Below are positions 30,913 to 41,585 of a stretch of 64,000 nucleotides of DNA, piece by piece. The first letter of the stretch is position 1. The number at the start of each line of letters is the position of its first letter. Made by a program: the position numbers and the translations under genes. Below the pieces are notes generated by a model that ran no database searches, was not told the DNA's origin, and saw only the letters and a program-made list of their open reading frames with translations. Origin of the DNA: Mycoplasma parvum str. Indiana (GTDB lineage Bacteria > Bacillota_I > Bacilli_A > Mycoplasmatales > Mycoplasmoidaceae); NCBI RefSeq assembly GCF_000477415.1, contig NC_022575.1, positions 248,001-312,000 on the forward strand, given 5' to 3'.

Positions 30913-31793
30913 TAGGAAAATTTTTTAATTATCTCTCAAGAAGATCTCATTTCCTCCAATTCTCACTGACTTGCAGTCAAAATTTCTACTCCATTATTTT
31001 GTATTAAAACTAAATGTTCATAATGAATTGTTAAAGCATTTTTATTCTTAGCGCACACTCCATACCCATCTTTACCTATTTCTCATTTTCCATTTTCTTG
31101 TTCAATTATCATCGGTTCAATACAAATTGTAGCTCCTGCAGGAAGCTTTACCCCCTGTTCTTTAGTTAAACCAAAATTTTGAATTCTCGGATAGTCATGC
31201 AACTTTTTACCGATTCCATGCCCCGTAAAATTTTCTAACAAAGAATATTTTGAGGGAAAATAAGTTTTAAAAAAAGTTTCAATTTTTTCTGTTATAAATC
31301 CAGTAGTTAATTCAGCCTTTAATTCATTTATTGCTTCATAAAAAGAGGCTTTAGTTAATTGATCTAAATATTTATATTCTTTTATTTTTTTCTCTAATTC
31401 TTTATTTTCTTCACTATCACTAGAAGGATGAAAAAATAATGAAAAGGCTGAATCTATATTAAATTCTTTATATTTAAAACCTAAATCAATAGTTAATTTA
31501 TCACCTTCTTTTATTACTTCTTTTGTTGGTGAGCCGTGCACTACACAATTATTTAAAGAAGTACAAATTAAATAAGGAAATTTTCCAGTTTCTTTAAAAG
31601 CCGGCTGCACTCCATATTTTTCAAATTGAATTTCAACCAGCTTTTCTATCTCTTTCAAGCTCATTCCAACTTTTACTTCCTTAAGTAAATATTCTTTAAT
31701 AGCTTGTCAAATTAAACCACCAATTCTCATAATTTGTATTTCTTCATTTGTTTTTGCTTGTACTTCCTCCTTATTGCTTAAATTAAGAATCAT
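30912..31793 (-). CDS. map: Methionine aminopeptidase
   Basis: Removes N-terminal Met from nascent proteins; 293 residues, longer than the usual 250. Metal-binding and active-site residues: His in CVVHGSP, Asp in TIDLGF and NIDSAF, His in TGHGIG, Glu in IEPMI and the C-terminal Glu near NALTIHYEHLVLI. A low-complexity insertion of about 30 residues (SSDSEENKELEKKIKEYKY) sits after the second Asp, and the pita-bread fold N-terminus starts later than usual. ATG overlaps the adk stop by one base. Confidence 0.96.
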
Positions 31794-32485
31794 TAGATTC
31801 TAATTTTTTCGCAAAAAGAAAGATACATTTCTTCTATTGAAAGACTACTATCGATTGTAATAGTAGTAATATTTTTCTTTTCAAAATATTCACAAATTGG
31901 TGAAGTTAAAGCTTCATGTAATTTAAGTCTACGCTGCATTACTTCAAGTTGGGAATCATCAACCCTTTTAATTAATTTAGAGCCATCTTTAGGACAAATT
32001 CCATCTTTAGGAAAATTTTCATTCAATTCATTAAAAATATGTTCATGTGCTTCACAAAGATATCTATTGCTTAATCTTTTTTGTATTTGAAGGTCATTAA
32101 GACCTTCTAATTTAACTATGATTAACTCCTTGTTCTTAGATCATCCTTCTAATTCTTTAGCTTGACCCATAGTTCTAGGATAACCATCCAAAGCAATATA
32201 AATTTCTTCTTGATGATATTCTTTAGCTTTTTCTAAAATCTTTTCAAGCTCTTCTATTGCATATTTATTAACTATTTCATCAGCTAAATAATCACCTTTA
32301 TTTACTTCTTGTAAATTATTCTCTTTATTTTCTTTTTTTTGAGTAATCATAGTTCTGAACATTTTCCCAGCAGAAAAAACATGAAAACTTTTTCTATCCT
32401 TTAATAACTCTGAAAGAGTCCCTTTTCCAGAGCCCGGAGGCGCTATTAAAACAATTAACTTAAATTTTTTATTTTTCTCTACCAT
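31793..32485 (-). CDS. adk: Adenylate kinase
   Basis: Balances AMP, ADP and ATP; 230 residues. P-loop APPGSGKGTLSELL, substrate motif FSAGKMFRTMI, DGYPRTMGQAKEL (family DGFPRT), and a lid-like region CPKDGSKLIKRVDD. An expanded linker is seen before the DGYPRT segment. ATG overlaps the end of secY by 7 bases. One frame; TGA Trp near 32140. Confidence 0.94.
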
Positions 32486-33966
32486 AGTAAATAAGGAGAT
32501 TTATTTTTAATTGCTAAATGAGAGTTCACCTCTAAATTAGATAGCTCTATCTCTTGTTCAGCTTTATATTTAGAAATTATATGAGTAGATAATAATTCTT
32601 CATAAATATTAAGAGAGGTAGAAACTAACAATAATATTCCTGTACCTCCGAAAGCAATTTGTGAAGGAATTCCCGTTCATAAATTTAATAAATTAGGCAT
32701 AATAGTTACTAACCCCAAAAAAGGGGCCCCAAATCAGTTTATCTTATTAAGAATCATTTTTAAATAATTATGAGTTTCTTGACCAATAGTAACTCCAGGA
32801 ATAAATTGAGATTGTTTTTGAAAAGATCTACACATTTCCTCTGTATTGAATTGCACTTGACAATATAAGAAAGAGAATAAGACAATTAATAAGAAATATA
32901 TGAGAAGTCCTGTAGGACTTCCAAAAGAAATATAGTCTTTTATAAAGGCATTAAAGCCTGGGGAGGAAGATTTGAGTAATTCTGCTACTCCAACAGGGAA
33001 AATCATTATAGAACCTGCAAATACTACTGGCATTATTCCTACTGGCATTATTTTTATAGGTAAATAACCTAATTTTCTATTATCTAGTATTAATCCAGCT
33101 CCTGTTTGTTGAATAGGTATTTTTCTAACTGAACCTGTAATAAATACCATTAAAGCAATAACTAATATGTAAAAGAAGACATAGATTAAAAATTTAAAAA
33201 TATTCATTAGTAGTTTTACATCATGGGCTCCACCTTCTAATGAAGATAGATATTCGTAGGAAGAATAGAAATTTTCAGGTATTGAGGAAATAATACCTGA
33301 AACAATTAATAAGGAGATACCATTTCCTAATCCTTTTTTAGAAATTAAATCTGAAAGGAATAAGGCAATATAAGTTCCTGCGACAAAAATTAAAACCATA
33401 AAAACTTTTTGAGTGAAATAAAGTTGCCCAAAAGTAATAAAGGGCTTATTATTTCCATAATTAAATTCACCTCCTGCTGTTTGATATAAATCTGAATCTT
33501 TCTTAGGAGGTTCTCATAAATGAATAAAGCTGATTCCCTCATTATTTAGAAGATATAACGTTCCTAAAGAAGTAATTATTGCGAAAGGGAGAGTTAAAAG
33601 CCTGGTATAAAGCTCAATTTTTACTCTTCCTAATTCTCCAGCCTTCCTTAATTCAGTTAATTTTTTGATTAAGTCGTTAGAAAGTATTTGCATAATAATT
33701 TGAGAGGTAATATATGGGGAGATCCCAACTGAAAAAATACTTGCTCGTTTAAAGCCGCCTCCACCGAATAAATTGAGCAATTGAGCCAATCCAGAAAGAG
33801 AATTTTTTCTCGAAGAGTCAACTAAAGGGGCTGTAATATGAGAACCTAATTGAAATAAAAATAGAACAGCAAATGTTGCTGATAACGAAATAATAGTTCC
33901 TCTATTTTTATTAAAGAATAAAGAGAGGCTATCAGCCCCCCTTTTTTTAATTAAACTTAGTTGAAT
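32479..33966 (-). CDS. secY: Preprotein translocase subunit SecY
   Basis: Protein-conducting channel; 495 residues, ten helices. GGGGFKRASIFSVGISPYITSQI (helix 2 region), GLGNGISLLIVSGI, IPVVF-like MPVVFAGSIMIFP and GVTIGQETHNYLKMIL are family segments. Two extracellular/cytosolic loops are enlarged. No ATG, GTG or TTG precedes the first helix: an in-frame TAA is followed within 30 bases by ATT at 33966, giving MQLSLIKKRGADS. An internal TTG (in SGLAQL) would remove helix 1. The stop TAG overlaps the adk start. Confidence 0.95.
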
Positions 33967-33982
33967 TTCTGTATGGGTTTAA

Positions 33983-34453
33983 TTAACAAATTATTATTTG
34001 ATTTTCTTCTAATTTTTGTAATTCAATTCCATTTTTTTCAGCTCAAGCTAAAACACCTTTAGAAAATAAATGAGCTGAAATTTTAATACCTTTTAAATAA
34101 CATTCATTCCCAATAAGTTTTATTTTTTTATCTCTTTTTTTAATTAGTCTTAATTCTTGCATTTTTAATAAGTTAAATTCTTTCACATCAGGGAAGAATT
34201 CAAATCTAGACAATGGAATTGTCTTAATTTTTTCTCTAAAAGCCCTATTACTAAAACCATATTTACCTATTTTTCTAAATAGGGGCATTTGACCCCCCTC
34301 AAAACCTAATCTAACTGTACCTGATTTTCTAGCATTTTGACCTTTTGTACCTCTAGTTGATCTACCTCCAATTCCACTACCAAAACCTCTACCTACTCTT
34401 TTTCTACGTTGTCCCCTCGAACCTGGAGTGTAATGCAAATAATGTAATTTCAT
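33983..34453 (-). CDS. rplO: 50S ribosomal protein L15
   Basis: Late-assembly protein spanning 23S domains; 156 residues. Gly/Arg-rich tail [19 protein letters not shown] and [22 protein letters not shown] are diagnostic. The frame reads through TGA Trp at 34040 to TAA at 33983, giving the family-length C-terminus. ATG start. Confidence 0.97.
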
Positions 34454-34460
34454 CTAATTT

Positions 34461-35165
34461 TTAAATATCATTTAATTCTTCAATTGATTCATCTTTCTCC
34501 TTTGGCTCCAAGTGGAATAGTTCATTAAAAGTTTTATCTCTTAACTTAGCAATAGTTCTCGGAGATCTTTGTGATAACAAAGCATCGAAAGTCGCTCTTA
34601 TCATATTTACTGGATTATTAGCTCCTAAATTTTTAGAGTATAAATCTTTATACCCAGCTAAAAGAAGTAATTTCTTAACAGGACCGCCAGCAATAATTCC
34701 TGTACCTTCTTTAGCTGGTTTTAAGAGAATTTTGGAGGCATTATGCTTTCCTAAGAATTCATGATAGATAGTACCTTTACTATTCATAGGGACTCTAACA
34801 GCTCTTTTAGCTGCTTTTTTAGCAGCTTTACTAAAAGCTGTAGAATATTCTTTTGATTTTCCTATAGCAAAACCAATTTTCCCCTTTTTATTCCCAGCAG
34901 TAACCAATACTCAAACTCTACTTTGCCTACCACCTCTAGTAGTTTTTGAAACTCTCTTAACTTTAATTACTTTCTCTTCAAATTCACTTAAATGTCAATT
35001 TAATATTTTTCTCTCTTCTTCTTTTTTCTTGTCTTCCCCATCCTTTTGTTGGGGTAAAGAAGAGCCATTAGGTAAATTAGAATTTTTTCTCTTAAAATTT
35101 GTATCTTCTAAAGATTTTTTGTAATCATAATAAAAACCTACTTTTTTATTATCAATATCTTGCAT
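34461..35165 (-). CDS. rpsE: 30S ribosomal protein S5
   Basis: Accuracy and mRNA-helicase protein; 234 residues. Double-stranded RNA-binding start EKVIKVKRVSKTTRGGRQ, then VTAGNKKGKIGFAIGKSKE and GTGIIAGGPVKKLLLLAG. The ATG at 35165 gives a hydrophilic N-terminal extension of about 65 residues rich in Asp/Lys/Ser; mollicute S5 proteins often have such tails. Two TGA Trp codons hide the N-terminus from standard-code searches. Confidence 0.95.
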
Positions 35166-35174
35166 TTCTCTAAA

Positions 35175-35531
35175 CTATATTTTTATTTCATTTTTTAAAA
35201 GAATTTCTCTAACTTTTTGTAAAGTTCCCGTATAGGAGTGATATCCTCTATCTAAACTCAATTTATCTATTTTTCGCTCTTTTAATTTTTCTATCAAAGA
35301 AGAAATTAATTTTTCTAAATTTTCTTGACCACTCTTTTTAATTCTCAATTGTAAAGTTGAGCAAGAAAATAACATTTTTCCAGTAGAATGAGATCTAACT
35401 AATAAATACAAGTGCAAATTAGTTTTTTTAACTCTCAAAATATATCTTTTCCCTTCTTTAGCTTTAGAAGAGACTCTTTTAGCTCTTCTAAGCTGTCTTT
35501 TTTTAATTTGTAAAAGACTATCCTTAGGAAT
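35175..35531 (-). CDS. rplR: 50S ribosomal protein L18
   Basis: Brings 5S rRNA to the central protuberance; 118 residues, usual length. KKRQLRRAKRV at the start, LHLYLLVRSHSTGKMLFS, and the C-terminal DRGYHSYTGTLQKVREILLK (family FDRGGYxYHGRVKALADAARE). An in-frame TAA lies 12 bases upstream; ATT at 35531 gives MPKDSLLQ and the correct family length, whereas no ATG/GTG/TTG lies before the conserved core. Confidence 0.94.
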   Translation of the reverse strand: MPKDSLLQIKKRQLRRAKRVSSKAKEGKRYILRVKKTNLHLYLLVRSHSTGKMLFSCSTLQLRIKKSGQENLEKLISSLIEKLKERKIDKLSLDRGYHSYTGTLQKVREILLKNEIKI

Positions 35532-35545
35532 ATTAAGTTTTTAAA

Positions 35546-36100
35546 TTATTTTTTCATACCTTCTGAACTCTTACCTTGTTTTCTCATTACATACTCGCCA
35601 TCAATTCTAATTCCTTTACCTTTATAAGGTTCAACAGATCTTTGTTTTTTTATTAAAGCTACAAATTCTCCTAAAATTTCCTTATTGTGAGATTTTAAAA
35701 GCATTTCTTTACCATTAGAAGTAATTTCTAATTGAATATCCTTCGGTATTTTTAAAATAACATCTTTTGAATATCCCAATGAAAGATGAATTTCCTCTCC
35801 TTTTTGAATAACTTTATAACCTACCCCCTCAATAATTAATTTTTTTTGAAAACCTTTAGTTAATCCAATAATTGCTCCTAAAGAAAGAGAATTTAAAGTT
35901 CCCTGCATCATATTAGAAAATTTAGAGGAATCTCCTCTAAAAAAAGAAAGAGTTGAATTTTCTAACTTTACTTGAACTAATTTACTATCATATTTAATTT
36001 CTCTGCTTTTTCCATCTTTTTTAAATAACAAATTGTGTGGAGAGATTTCAATCTGAATTTCAAAAGGAACAACTAATTTTCTATTACCTATTCGAGACAA
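35546..36100 (-). CDS. rplF: 50S ribosomal protein L6
   Basis: Base of the L7/L12 stalk near the sarcin-ricin loop; 184 residues. SRIGNRKLVVPFEIQI at the start and the C-terminal RSVEPYKGKGIRIDGEYVMRKQGK are diagnostic. TTG start at 36100, five bases after rpsH. Confidence 0.97.
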   Translation of the reverse strand: MSRIGNRKLVVPFEIQIEISPHNLLFKKDGKSREIKYDSKLVQVKLENSTLSFFRGDSSKFSNMMQGTLNSLSLGAIIGLTKGFQKKLIIEGVGYKVIQKGEEIHLSLGYSKDVILKIPKDIQLEITSNGKEMLLKSHNKEILGEFVALIKKQRSVEPYKGKGIRIDGEYVMRKQGKSSEGMKK

Positions 36101-36105
36101 AATTA

Positions 36106-36495
36106 TCAGATATAGGCTAAAATAACCCCTCCTAATCCTTTTTTTCTAGCTGTTTTTTCGCACATTACTCCTTGAGAAGTACTAACAACTACTGTCCCCA
36201 ATCCGCACATTAGAATGGGAAGTTTTTTAGCTTTAGCACTTACAAATCTGCTAGGAGTAGTTATTTTTTTTAAACCACAAATAGAAGAAATACCATCTTT
36301 ATATTTCAAATAAACAGTGCTTCTTCTCTTATTATTTTCTATTTTAGTCACAAAACCTCTAATATAACCTTCTTCTTCCATAACCCGCAATATTTCTTCT
36401 AATAATTTAGAAGATCAAAAACTAACTTCTTTTTTCTTAACTCTACTTCCTAGCTTTATTTGATTTAGAGCATCAGCTACTAAATCTGTTACCAT
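36106..36495 (-). CDS. rpsH: 30S ribosomal protein S8
   Basis: Central-domain 16S rRNA binder and translational repressor of the spc operon in many bacteria; 129 residues. [18 protein letters not shown] at the start, [19 protein letters not shown] and [25 protein letters not shown] at the end. The ATG at 36495 overlaps the S14 end by 7 bases; a TGA Trp at residue 27 hides the N-terminus under the standard code. Confidence 0.97.
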
Positions 36496-36674
36496 GAAGC
36501 TTTAGTAATTCCAGGAATATAACCCCAAACAGCTAAATCTCTAAAACATAATCTACATAACATATAGTCTCTAAATACTGCCCTAGATCTTCCGCATCTT
36601 CCACAGCGAGTATATGCTCTTGTTTTAAATTTCGGCTTTCTTCTTTGTTTAAGTATTAAAGCTTTTCTTGCCAT
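36489..36674 (-). CDS. rpsZ: 30S ribosomal protein S14, zinc type
   Basis: 61 residues: [27 protein letters not shown] contains two CxxC pairs of the zinc-binding S14 form, ending GITKASW as in the family. ATG start. Eight bases lie between this gene and rplE. Confidence 0.97.
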   Translation of the reverse strand: MARKALILKQRRKPKFKTRAYTRCGRCGRSRAVFRDYMLCRLCFRDLAVWGYIPGITKASW

Positions 36675-36682
36675 TGTTTTAC

Positions 36683-37237
36683 TTAATTTTTAGAAAAAGG
36701 ACAACCTAAATGAGCAAATAAAGCGATAGAAGCTTCTCTATTTTGCAAAGAAGTTATAAAACTAATATTCATTCCCCTTATTTTTTTAACTTTATCGTAA
36801 TTTAATTCAGTAAAAATAATTTGCTCTCTTATTCCTACATTTAAATTACCTTGTCTATCGATAGATTTTTTACTAATTCCCTTAAAGTCCCTAACTCTTG
36901 GAAGAGCTATTTTAAATAACTTTTCAGCAAATGATCACATTCTATCATTTCTTAAAGTAGCTTTAAGACCTATAGCTTGACCTTCTCTTAATTTAAATTC
37001 GGAAATTGAACCTTTAGCTTTAGTAATTAAAGGTTTCTGAGCGAGCACTAACTCTAGCTCTTTAAAAGAAGATTCAATAAAAGTCTTTTCCTTCGCCCCA
37101 TCACCACACCCAACATTTACCACTATTTTTTGCAATCTAGGCACTTGCATAGGAGTAGTAAAATTAAACTCTTTCATTAAAGAAGGAACAATTTCCTCTT
37201 TATATTTCTTTTTTAGAGTTCACTCAAAAGAAGACAT
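36683..37237 (-). CDS. rplE: 50S ribosomal protein L5
   Basis: 5S rRNA-binding protein of the central protuberance; 184 residues. [57 protein letters not shown] and the closing FAHLGCPF match L5. ATG at 37237 and a TGA Trp near 36932 restore full length. Three bases after rplX. Confidence 0.97.
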
Positions 37238-37240
37238 TTT

Positions 37241-37531
37241 TTAATCTTTTTTACTCTTTCTATTTACCCTTTCTTTTTTTCCATTTTTAAATATATAAGA
37301 AACTTTCATAGGTTCTGGCTTTCTACCAGTAGATAACAAAGCTAAATTAGACAGATGAATAGATCTCTCCATATCTACAGGACCTCTACCTTTTTTATAT
37401 ACTCTAGCAATATTAACCCCCTCCACAATTGCTCTTTCTTCTTTAGTAAATATTTCTTTAATTTTCCCTTCTTTACCTTTCTGAGAGCCAGTCATTACCC
37501 TAACTAAATCTCCTTTTTTTAATCTATTCAT
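37241..37531 (-). CDS. rplX: 50S ribosomal protein L24
   Basis: Assembly-initiator at the 23S 5' end; 96 residues. KOW motif KKGDLVRVMTGSQKGKEGKI, then VEGVNIARVYKKGRG and SNLALLS. ATG start, 3 bases from rplN. Confidence 0.96.
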   Translation of the reverse strand: MNRLKKGDLVRVMTGSQKGKEGKIKEIFTKEERAIVEGVNIARVYKKGRGPVDMERSIHLSNLALLSTGRKPEPMKVSYIFKNGKKERVNRKSKKD

Positions 37532-37534
37532 TAT

Positions 37535-37903
37535 TTAAAGAACAAATTCAGCAATTGAAATTAACTTGTTATATCCCTTTTCTTTTAACTCTCTAGTTAG
37601 AGGTCCAAATACTCTAGTTCCTAAAATAGTTCCGTCATTTTTTAGCAAAACACAAGCATTTTCATCAAAACGAAGAATTGCTCCTGATTTTCGTTTAATT
37701 CCAGTTTTAGTTCTAACTATTAAAGCCTTAAACATTTCACCCTTTTTAACCCCAGAAAATGTAGATAATTTTTTCACAGAAACTAAAACAATATCTCCAA
37801 TACTTGCATATCTTCTCCTAGAACCTCCATAAACTTTAATAACCCCAACTTCCTTAGCTCCTGTATTATCTGCAACATTTAATCTAGATAGTGCCTGTAT
37901 CAT
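37535..37903 (-). CDS. rplN: 50S ribosomal protein L14
   Basis: Subunit-interface protein (bridges B5/B8); 122 residues, exact family length. MIQALSRLNVADNTGAKEV, GDIVLVSVK, GTRVFGPLTRELKEKGYNKLISIAEFVL. ATG start two bases after rpsQ. Confidence 0.98.
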   Translation of the reverse strand: MIQALSRLNVADNTGAKEVGVIKVYGGSRRRYASIGDIVLVSVKKLSTFSGVKKGEMFKALIVRTKTGIKRKSGAILRFDENACVLLKNDGTILGTRVFGPLTRELKEKGYNKLISIAEFVL

Positions 37904-37905
37904 GT

Positions 37906-38181
37906 CTATTTAGTCATAGAACTCTCTATCTTTGTAGTTATTAAAGATCATCTTTTCAATGCCGATCTAGGTCTAGAACTTCTAATACTCACAATATCTC
38001 CTATTTTGGCTATATTTCTTTCATCATGAGCGTGACATTTTTTATATTTAATTTTTAATTTACCATATTTTGGAATTCTATAAATTCTTCGAATTCGAAC
38101 AACAATGGTTTTGGGTCTCACAGAAATAACTTGACCTGTTAATATTTTGTATTTTTTAAGACTTTTCGCTCCAGACATCAA
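37906..38181 (-). CDS. rpsQ: 30S ribosomal protein S17
   Basis: 16S 5'-domain binder; 91 residues. LTGQVISVRPKTIVVRI, RIPKYGKLKIKYKKCHAHDERN and GDIVSIRSSRPRSALKRW, where the Trp is a TGA. The true stop is TAG at 37906, adding 13 residues to a standard-code reading. Directly adjacent to rpmC. Confidence 0.96.
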
Positions 38182-38451
38182 CTATTTTGATTTAGTTTTC
38201 TTTTCTTGCGCCAATTTTTCTTCCTCAGCTTCTTTCATAAATCTTGCCAAATCTTGATTACTAAATCGTTCTTTTCGTTCATGCAATATTGTTAAAAGCT
38301 GAGCAATTGTTCTCCTAGTCGCTTTAATTAAACTAACATTTTTAAGAGATCCTTGACCTAATTGGAATCTATACTCCAAAAGCTTTACTTTTAGTTTGAA
38401 TAACATTGACTTTAAAGTTTCTGTATCAGATTCCCTTAACTCTTTTAACAT
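38182..38451 (-). CDS. rpmC: 50S ribosomal protein L29
   Basis: Tunnel-exit protein that helps dock SRP and trigger factor; 89 residues. MLKELRESDTETLKSMLFKL and the KATRRTIAQLLTILHERK motif are family-like. A Lys/Glu tail of 20 residues extends past the usual end. ATG start. Confidence 0.94.
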   Translation of the reverse strand: MLKELRESDTETLKSMLFKLKVKLLEYRFQLGQGSLKNVSLIKATRRTIAQLLTILHERKERFSNQDLARFMKEAEEEKLAQEKKTKSK

Positions 38452-38453
38452 TT

Positions 38454-38876
38454 TTAAATTTTTAGATTAGTTTTATCTCTAAAAATGGTTTCTGTTTTTA
38501 TCGGAAGTTTAGCACTAGCTTTATAAAAAGTTTTTAATACTTCTTTTTCTGGAAGTCCTTCAACTTCAAACATAATTGTTCCAATTTTTACAGTCGCTAC
38601 AAAGTGATCTGGAGCTCCTTTTCCAGAACCCATTCTCACCTCCAAAGGTTTTTTAGTTAAAGAAAGATGTGGAAAAATTCTTATTCACATTCTTCCAGTC
38701 TTTCCTAATCTTTTAGAGATAGCAATTCTTGCAGCTTCCAACTGCCTTTCAGTAATTCAAGCCCCCTCTAAAGCTCTAAGACCTGCAGAACCAAAAGAGA
38801 GATATCTATTTCCTTTAGCTTTACCTTCATAACTAACTTTATGAGGTTTTCTTCATTTTGTTCTTTTTGGTTGCAT
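38454..38876 (-). CDS. rplP: 50S ribosomal protein L16
   Basis: Near the A-site tRNA elbow; 140 residues. MQPKRTKWRKPHKVSYEGKA, RALEGAWITERQLEAARIA, MWIRIFPHLSLTKKP, VRMGSGKGAPDHFVATVK. ATG at 38876; the TGA Trp codons split the gene under the standard code. Confidence 0.97.
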
Positions 38877-38896
38877 TTTCTAAATATTTACTTTTA

Positions 38897-39622
38897 TTAA
38901 GTACTTTGAGAAATTAAATATTTTCCTGATTCATCTTTATACACTCTAACTCTATCTGGCATAGGAGCAAAATAAGTTCCAAAATATAATCCTCTATTAA
39001 CTCAAACTTTAACTCCTAGAACTCCGTAAGTAGTTCTAGCTATTTTATAATAATAATCTATATCTGCCCTTAAAGTAGAACAAGGAATTTCCCCCTCAGT
39101 ACTACTTTCTATTCGGGCCATATCAGCTCCATTAATCCTACCAGAAACTTGAATCTTAACTCCTCTAGCTCCCGAATACATAGCTTTCTTCATTACTTTT
39201 TTCATCACCAACCGCAATGGAGTTCTTGCTTCCAATAAATCCACTATTTCATTGGTCAAAACAATAGCACTAACTCCAGGATTTCGCAATTCCAAAAAAG
39301 TTAAATTAATTTCTCATTTATTATTAGTTAACTTTTTTAGCAGTCTTATTAATCTACTCTGAGCTTCTCCGTGATTATAAAGACCAATTTCAATTAAATG
39401 TAGAGTAATTGAAAGAGTTCAAATTCCCTGTAAATTTGTAAATCTTTCTATTTCAATTTGGGCCAATATTCCATCTCTGCATTCTTTACTTAAGAACTTT
39501 CTAATTTTTTCATCTTCAAGAATTCATAAAGCTGCATGTTTTTTATCTGGAGCATTTCATCTAGAAAGTCAATTTTTATTAAAACCTAATCTAACGCCAT
39601 TAGGATTACTTTTTTGTCCCAT
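38897..39622 (-). CDS. rpsC: 30S ribosomal protein S3
   Basis: mRNA-entry helicase protein of the 30S head; 241 residues. [22 protein letters not shown] at the start, a KH domain in the middle, and [20 protein letters not shown] with [12 protein letters not shown] at the end. Several TGA Trp codons. ATG start; 10 bases after rplV. Confidence 0.97.
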
Positions 39623-39632
39623 ATCTAATTAA

Positions 39633-40055
39633 TTATTCATTAGCTTGTGATTCAGCTTTTTTAGTACTCAATTCCTTACCTTCATATTTTTTTCTTCCTT
39701 CTTTAACTCTCTTTATTTGTTCTCCCTCTCTAAGAGTTACTGAAAGATGAGAAAATCTTTTTAATCTTAAATCAGTTCTTCCTTTAGCTCTATAAAAAGC
39801 TCTCTTCAAAATCATTCCTTTATTAGCTACACATTCTTGAATATGTAAATTATCCCCTCTCATTGCATAATTATTAACAGCATTTGCAGAAGCTTCTAAT
39901 AGTAATTTACTTAATAATTTAACTGTTTTTTTCTCATTAATTGAATTCAATATTTTATAAGCTTCTGCCAAGGATTTTCCCTGTATTAATCTACAAACAA
40001 GAATTGCTTTTTTAGGAGAAACTTTCACATTTTTATGAACAACTCTAACTAACAT
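39633..40055 (-). CDS. rplV: 50S ribosomal protein L22
   Basis: Lines the exit tunnel; 140 residues. VHKNVKVSPKKAILVCRLIQGKSLAEAYKIL, ASANAVNNYAM, and KGMILKRAFYRAKGRTDLRLKRFSHLSVTL (beta-hairpin region). A Lys/Glu tail ends the protein. Start at the ATG next to the rpsS stop. Confidence 0.97.
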   Translation of the reverse strand: MLVRVVHKNVKVSPKKAILVCRLIQGKSLAEAYKILNSINEKKTVKLLSKLLLEASANAVNNYAMRGDNLHIQECVANKGMILKRAFYRAKGRTDLRLKRFSHLSVTLREGEQIKRVKEGRKKYEGKELSTKKAESQANE

Positions 40056-40060
40056 GCTTT

Positions 40061-40342
40061 CTATTTTTTATTATGCCCCGATTTAGCTAGAGTATGTTGT
40101 TTAAATACTCTAGTTGGAGCAAATTCTCCTAATTTATGTCCTAACATATATTCATTACAAGTAACAGTTACAAAAGTTCTTCCATTATGAACTAAAAAAG
40201 TTAATGAAAGAAATTCAGGATATATAGTACTATTTCTAGATCAAGTTTTAATTGCTTTCTTTTTATCTTGTTGTTGCATCTTAATAGCCTTTTTAAGTAA
40301 GCTAGGAGAAACATAAAGACCTTTTTTTGAGCTTCTTCCCAT
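40061..40342 (-). CDS. rpsS: 30S ribosomal protein S19
   Basis: Head protein partner of S13; 93 residues. [41 protein letters not shown] with TGA as Trp, and [18 protein letters not shown] are S19 signatures. ATG at 40342; stop TAG at 40061. Eight bases after rplB. Confidence 0.97.
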
Positions 40343-40350
40343 TTAATTAA

Positions 40351-41199
40351 TTAACTTTTAACATTTCTTCGTTGAACAATCATCTTATTAGAATATCTCT
40401 TCTTAGATCTTGTTTTAACTCCCATATGACGCTTTCCTCAAGGAGTTCTAGGTGCATCCCTACCAATAGAACATCTACCTTCACCTCCACCATGTATATG
40501 ATCATTAGGATTCATCGCTACCCCTCTAACTGTAGGTCTTACCCCTAAATGTCTATTTTTTCCAGCTTTTCCCAATCTAACTAAATTATGCTCAATTGCT
40601 GAAAGCTGTCCGATTGTAGCTCTTGCATTATTAATAACTTTTCGAACTTCCTTTGAAGGCAGTTTTATTATGGTATATTTTCCTGTTAAATCTTTACCCA
40701 AAATCTGAGCTTGTGAGCCGGCAGATCTAACCATTTTACCTCCATCTCCAGGATTTATTTCAATATTATGCACAAACATACCCTCTGGAATTAAACCTAT
40801 AGGCATACAATCTCCGATATTTAAATTAGTTCTTTCCATACTAGAAAGAACAACATCCCCTTTTTTTATATCTGATGGAGCTAAAATATATCTTTTTTCT
40901 CCATCAGAATAATGAACTAAAGAAATAAAACAAGTTCTATTGGGATCATATTCAATAGTTTGAATTCTTCCTTTTATATTCAACTTATCCCTTTTAAAAT
41001 CAATAATTCTATATTTTCGTTTATTTTCTCCGCCTCTATGTCTAACAGTTATTTGACCTGTATTATTTCTTCCAGCATGTTTTTTAAGTTTTCTTAATAA
41101 AGGTTTATAGGGCTTATCATTTGTAAGAACTTTTTTGTAATCAATAGTGATCAAAACTCTTTTTCCAGAACTTCTAGGTACTTTTTGTTTGATTGCCAT
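40351..41199 (-). CDS. rplB: 50S ribosomal protein L2
   Basis: Peptidyl-transferase-associated protein; 282 residues. [50 protein letters not shown], and the catalytic-site region [23 protein letters not shown] with its His; a TGA Trp joins it to [18 protein letters not shown] start. Preceded by an unusual orphan gene rather than rplW. Confidence 0.98.
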
Positions 41200-41211
41200 T
41201 TCTATTCTTTT

Positions 41212-41583
41212 TTACTTAGTTTGCGCTTCTACAGGTTTAGTAGCATCGGGAGCATCACATTGTAAATGCGTATTCAAATTTTCCCACTGTCAACCTCAAC
41301 CACAAAAATCATCTTTTCTTTTCTTTCAATAGTCAGATTGATATTCTTGATTTTGTTTTGCCTCTTCATCACTTATAGCATCTGTATCTTCTACAAAATT
41401 TTCATTTGAAATTGCCTCACAAACATCTTCTTCTAAAAGACAAGTTTTTCCAAATCCTGGATCATTTTTATTTATAGAAGTACGATCTCTACCAAAAATA
41501 GTTGTAGAAGAAACAGTAAATGCAATAGGGGCGGATCCTAACATACCACCAAATAAAAGATTTTTAAACAATAAAGAAGCCAT
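41212..41583 (-). CDS. Secreted or membrane-anchored orphan inserted in the S10 operon
   Basis: 123 residues from ATG. N-terminal hydrophobic segment LLFKNLLFGGMLGSAPIAFTV resembles a signal/anchor sequence, followed by an acidic domain with five cysteines (CLLEEDVCEA, FCGWGWQWEN, LQCDAPDA) and many Trp. It lies 12 bases from rplB and 2 from rplW, in the same direction, so it must be on the ribosomal transcript. The N-terminal pattern recalls the large families of short orphan proteins of haemotropic mycoplasmas. No known ribosomal protein matches it. Confidence 0.8.
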
Positions 41584-41585
41584 AA

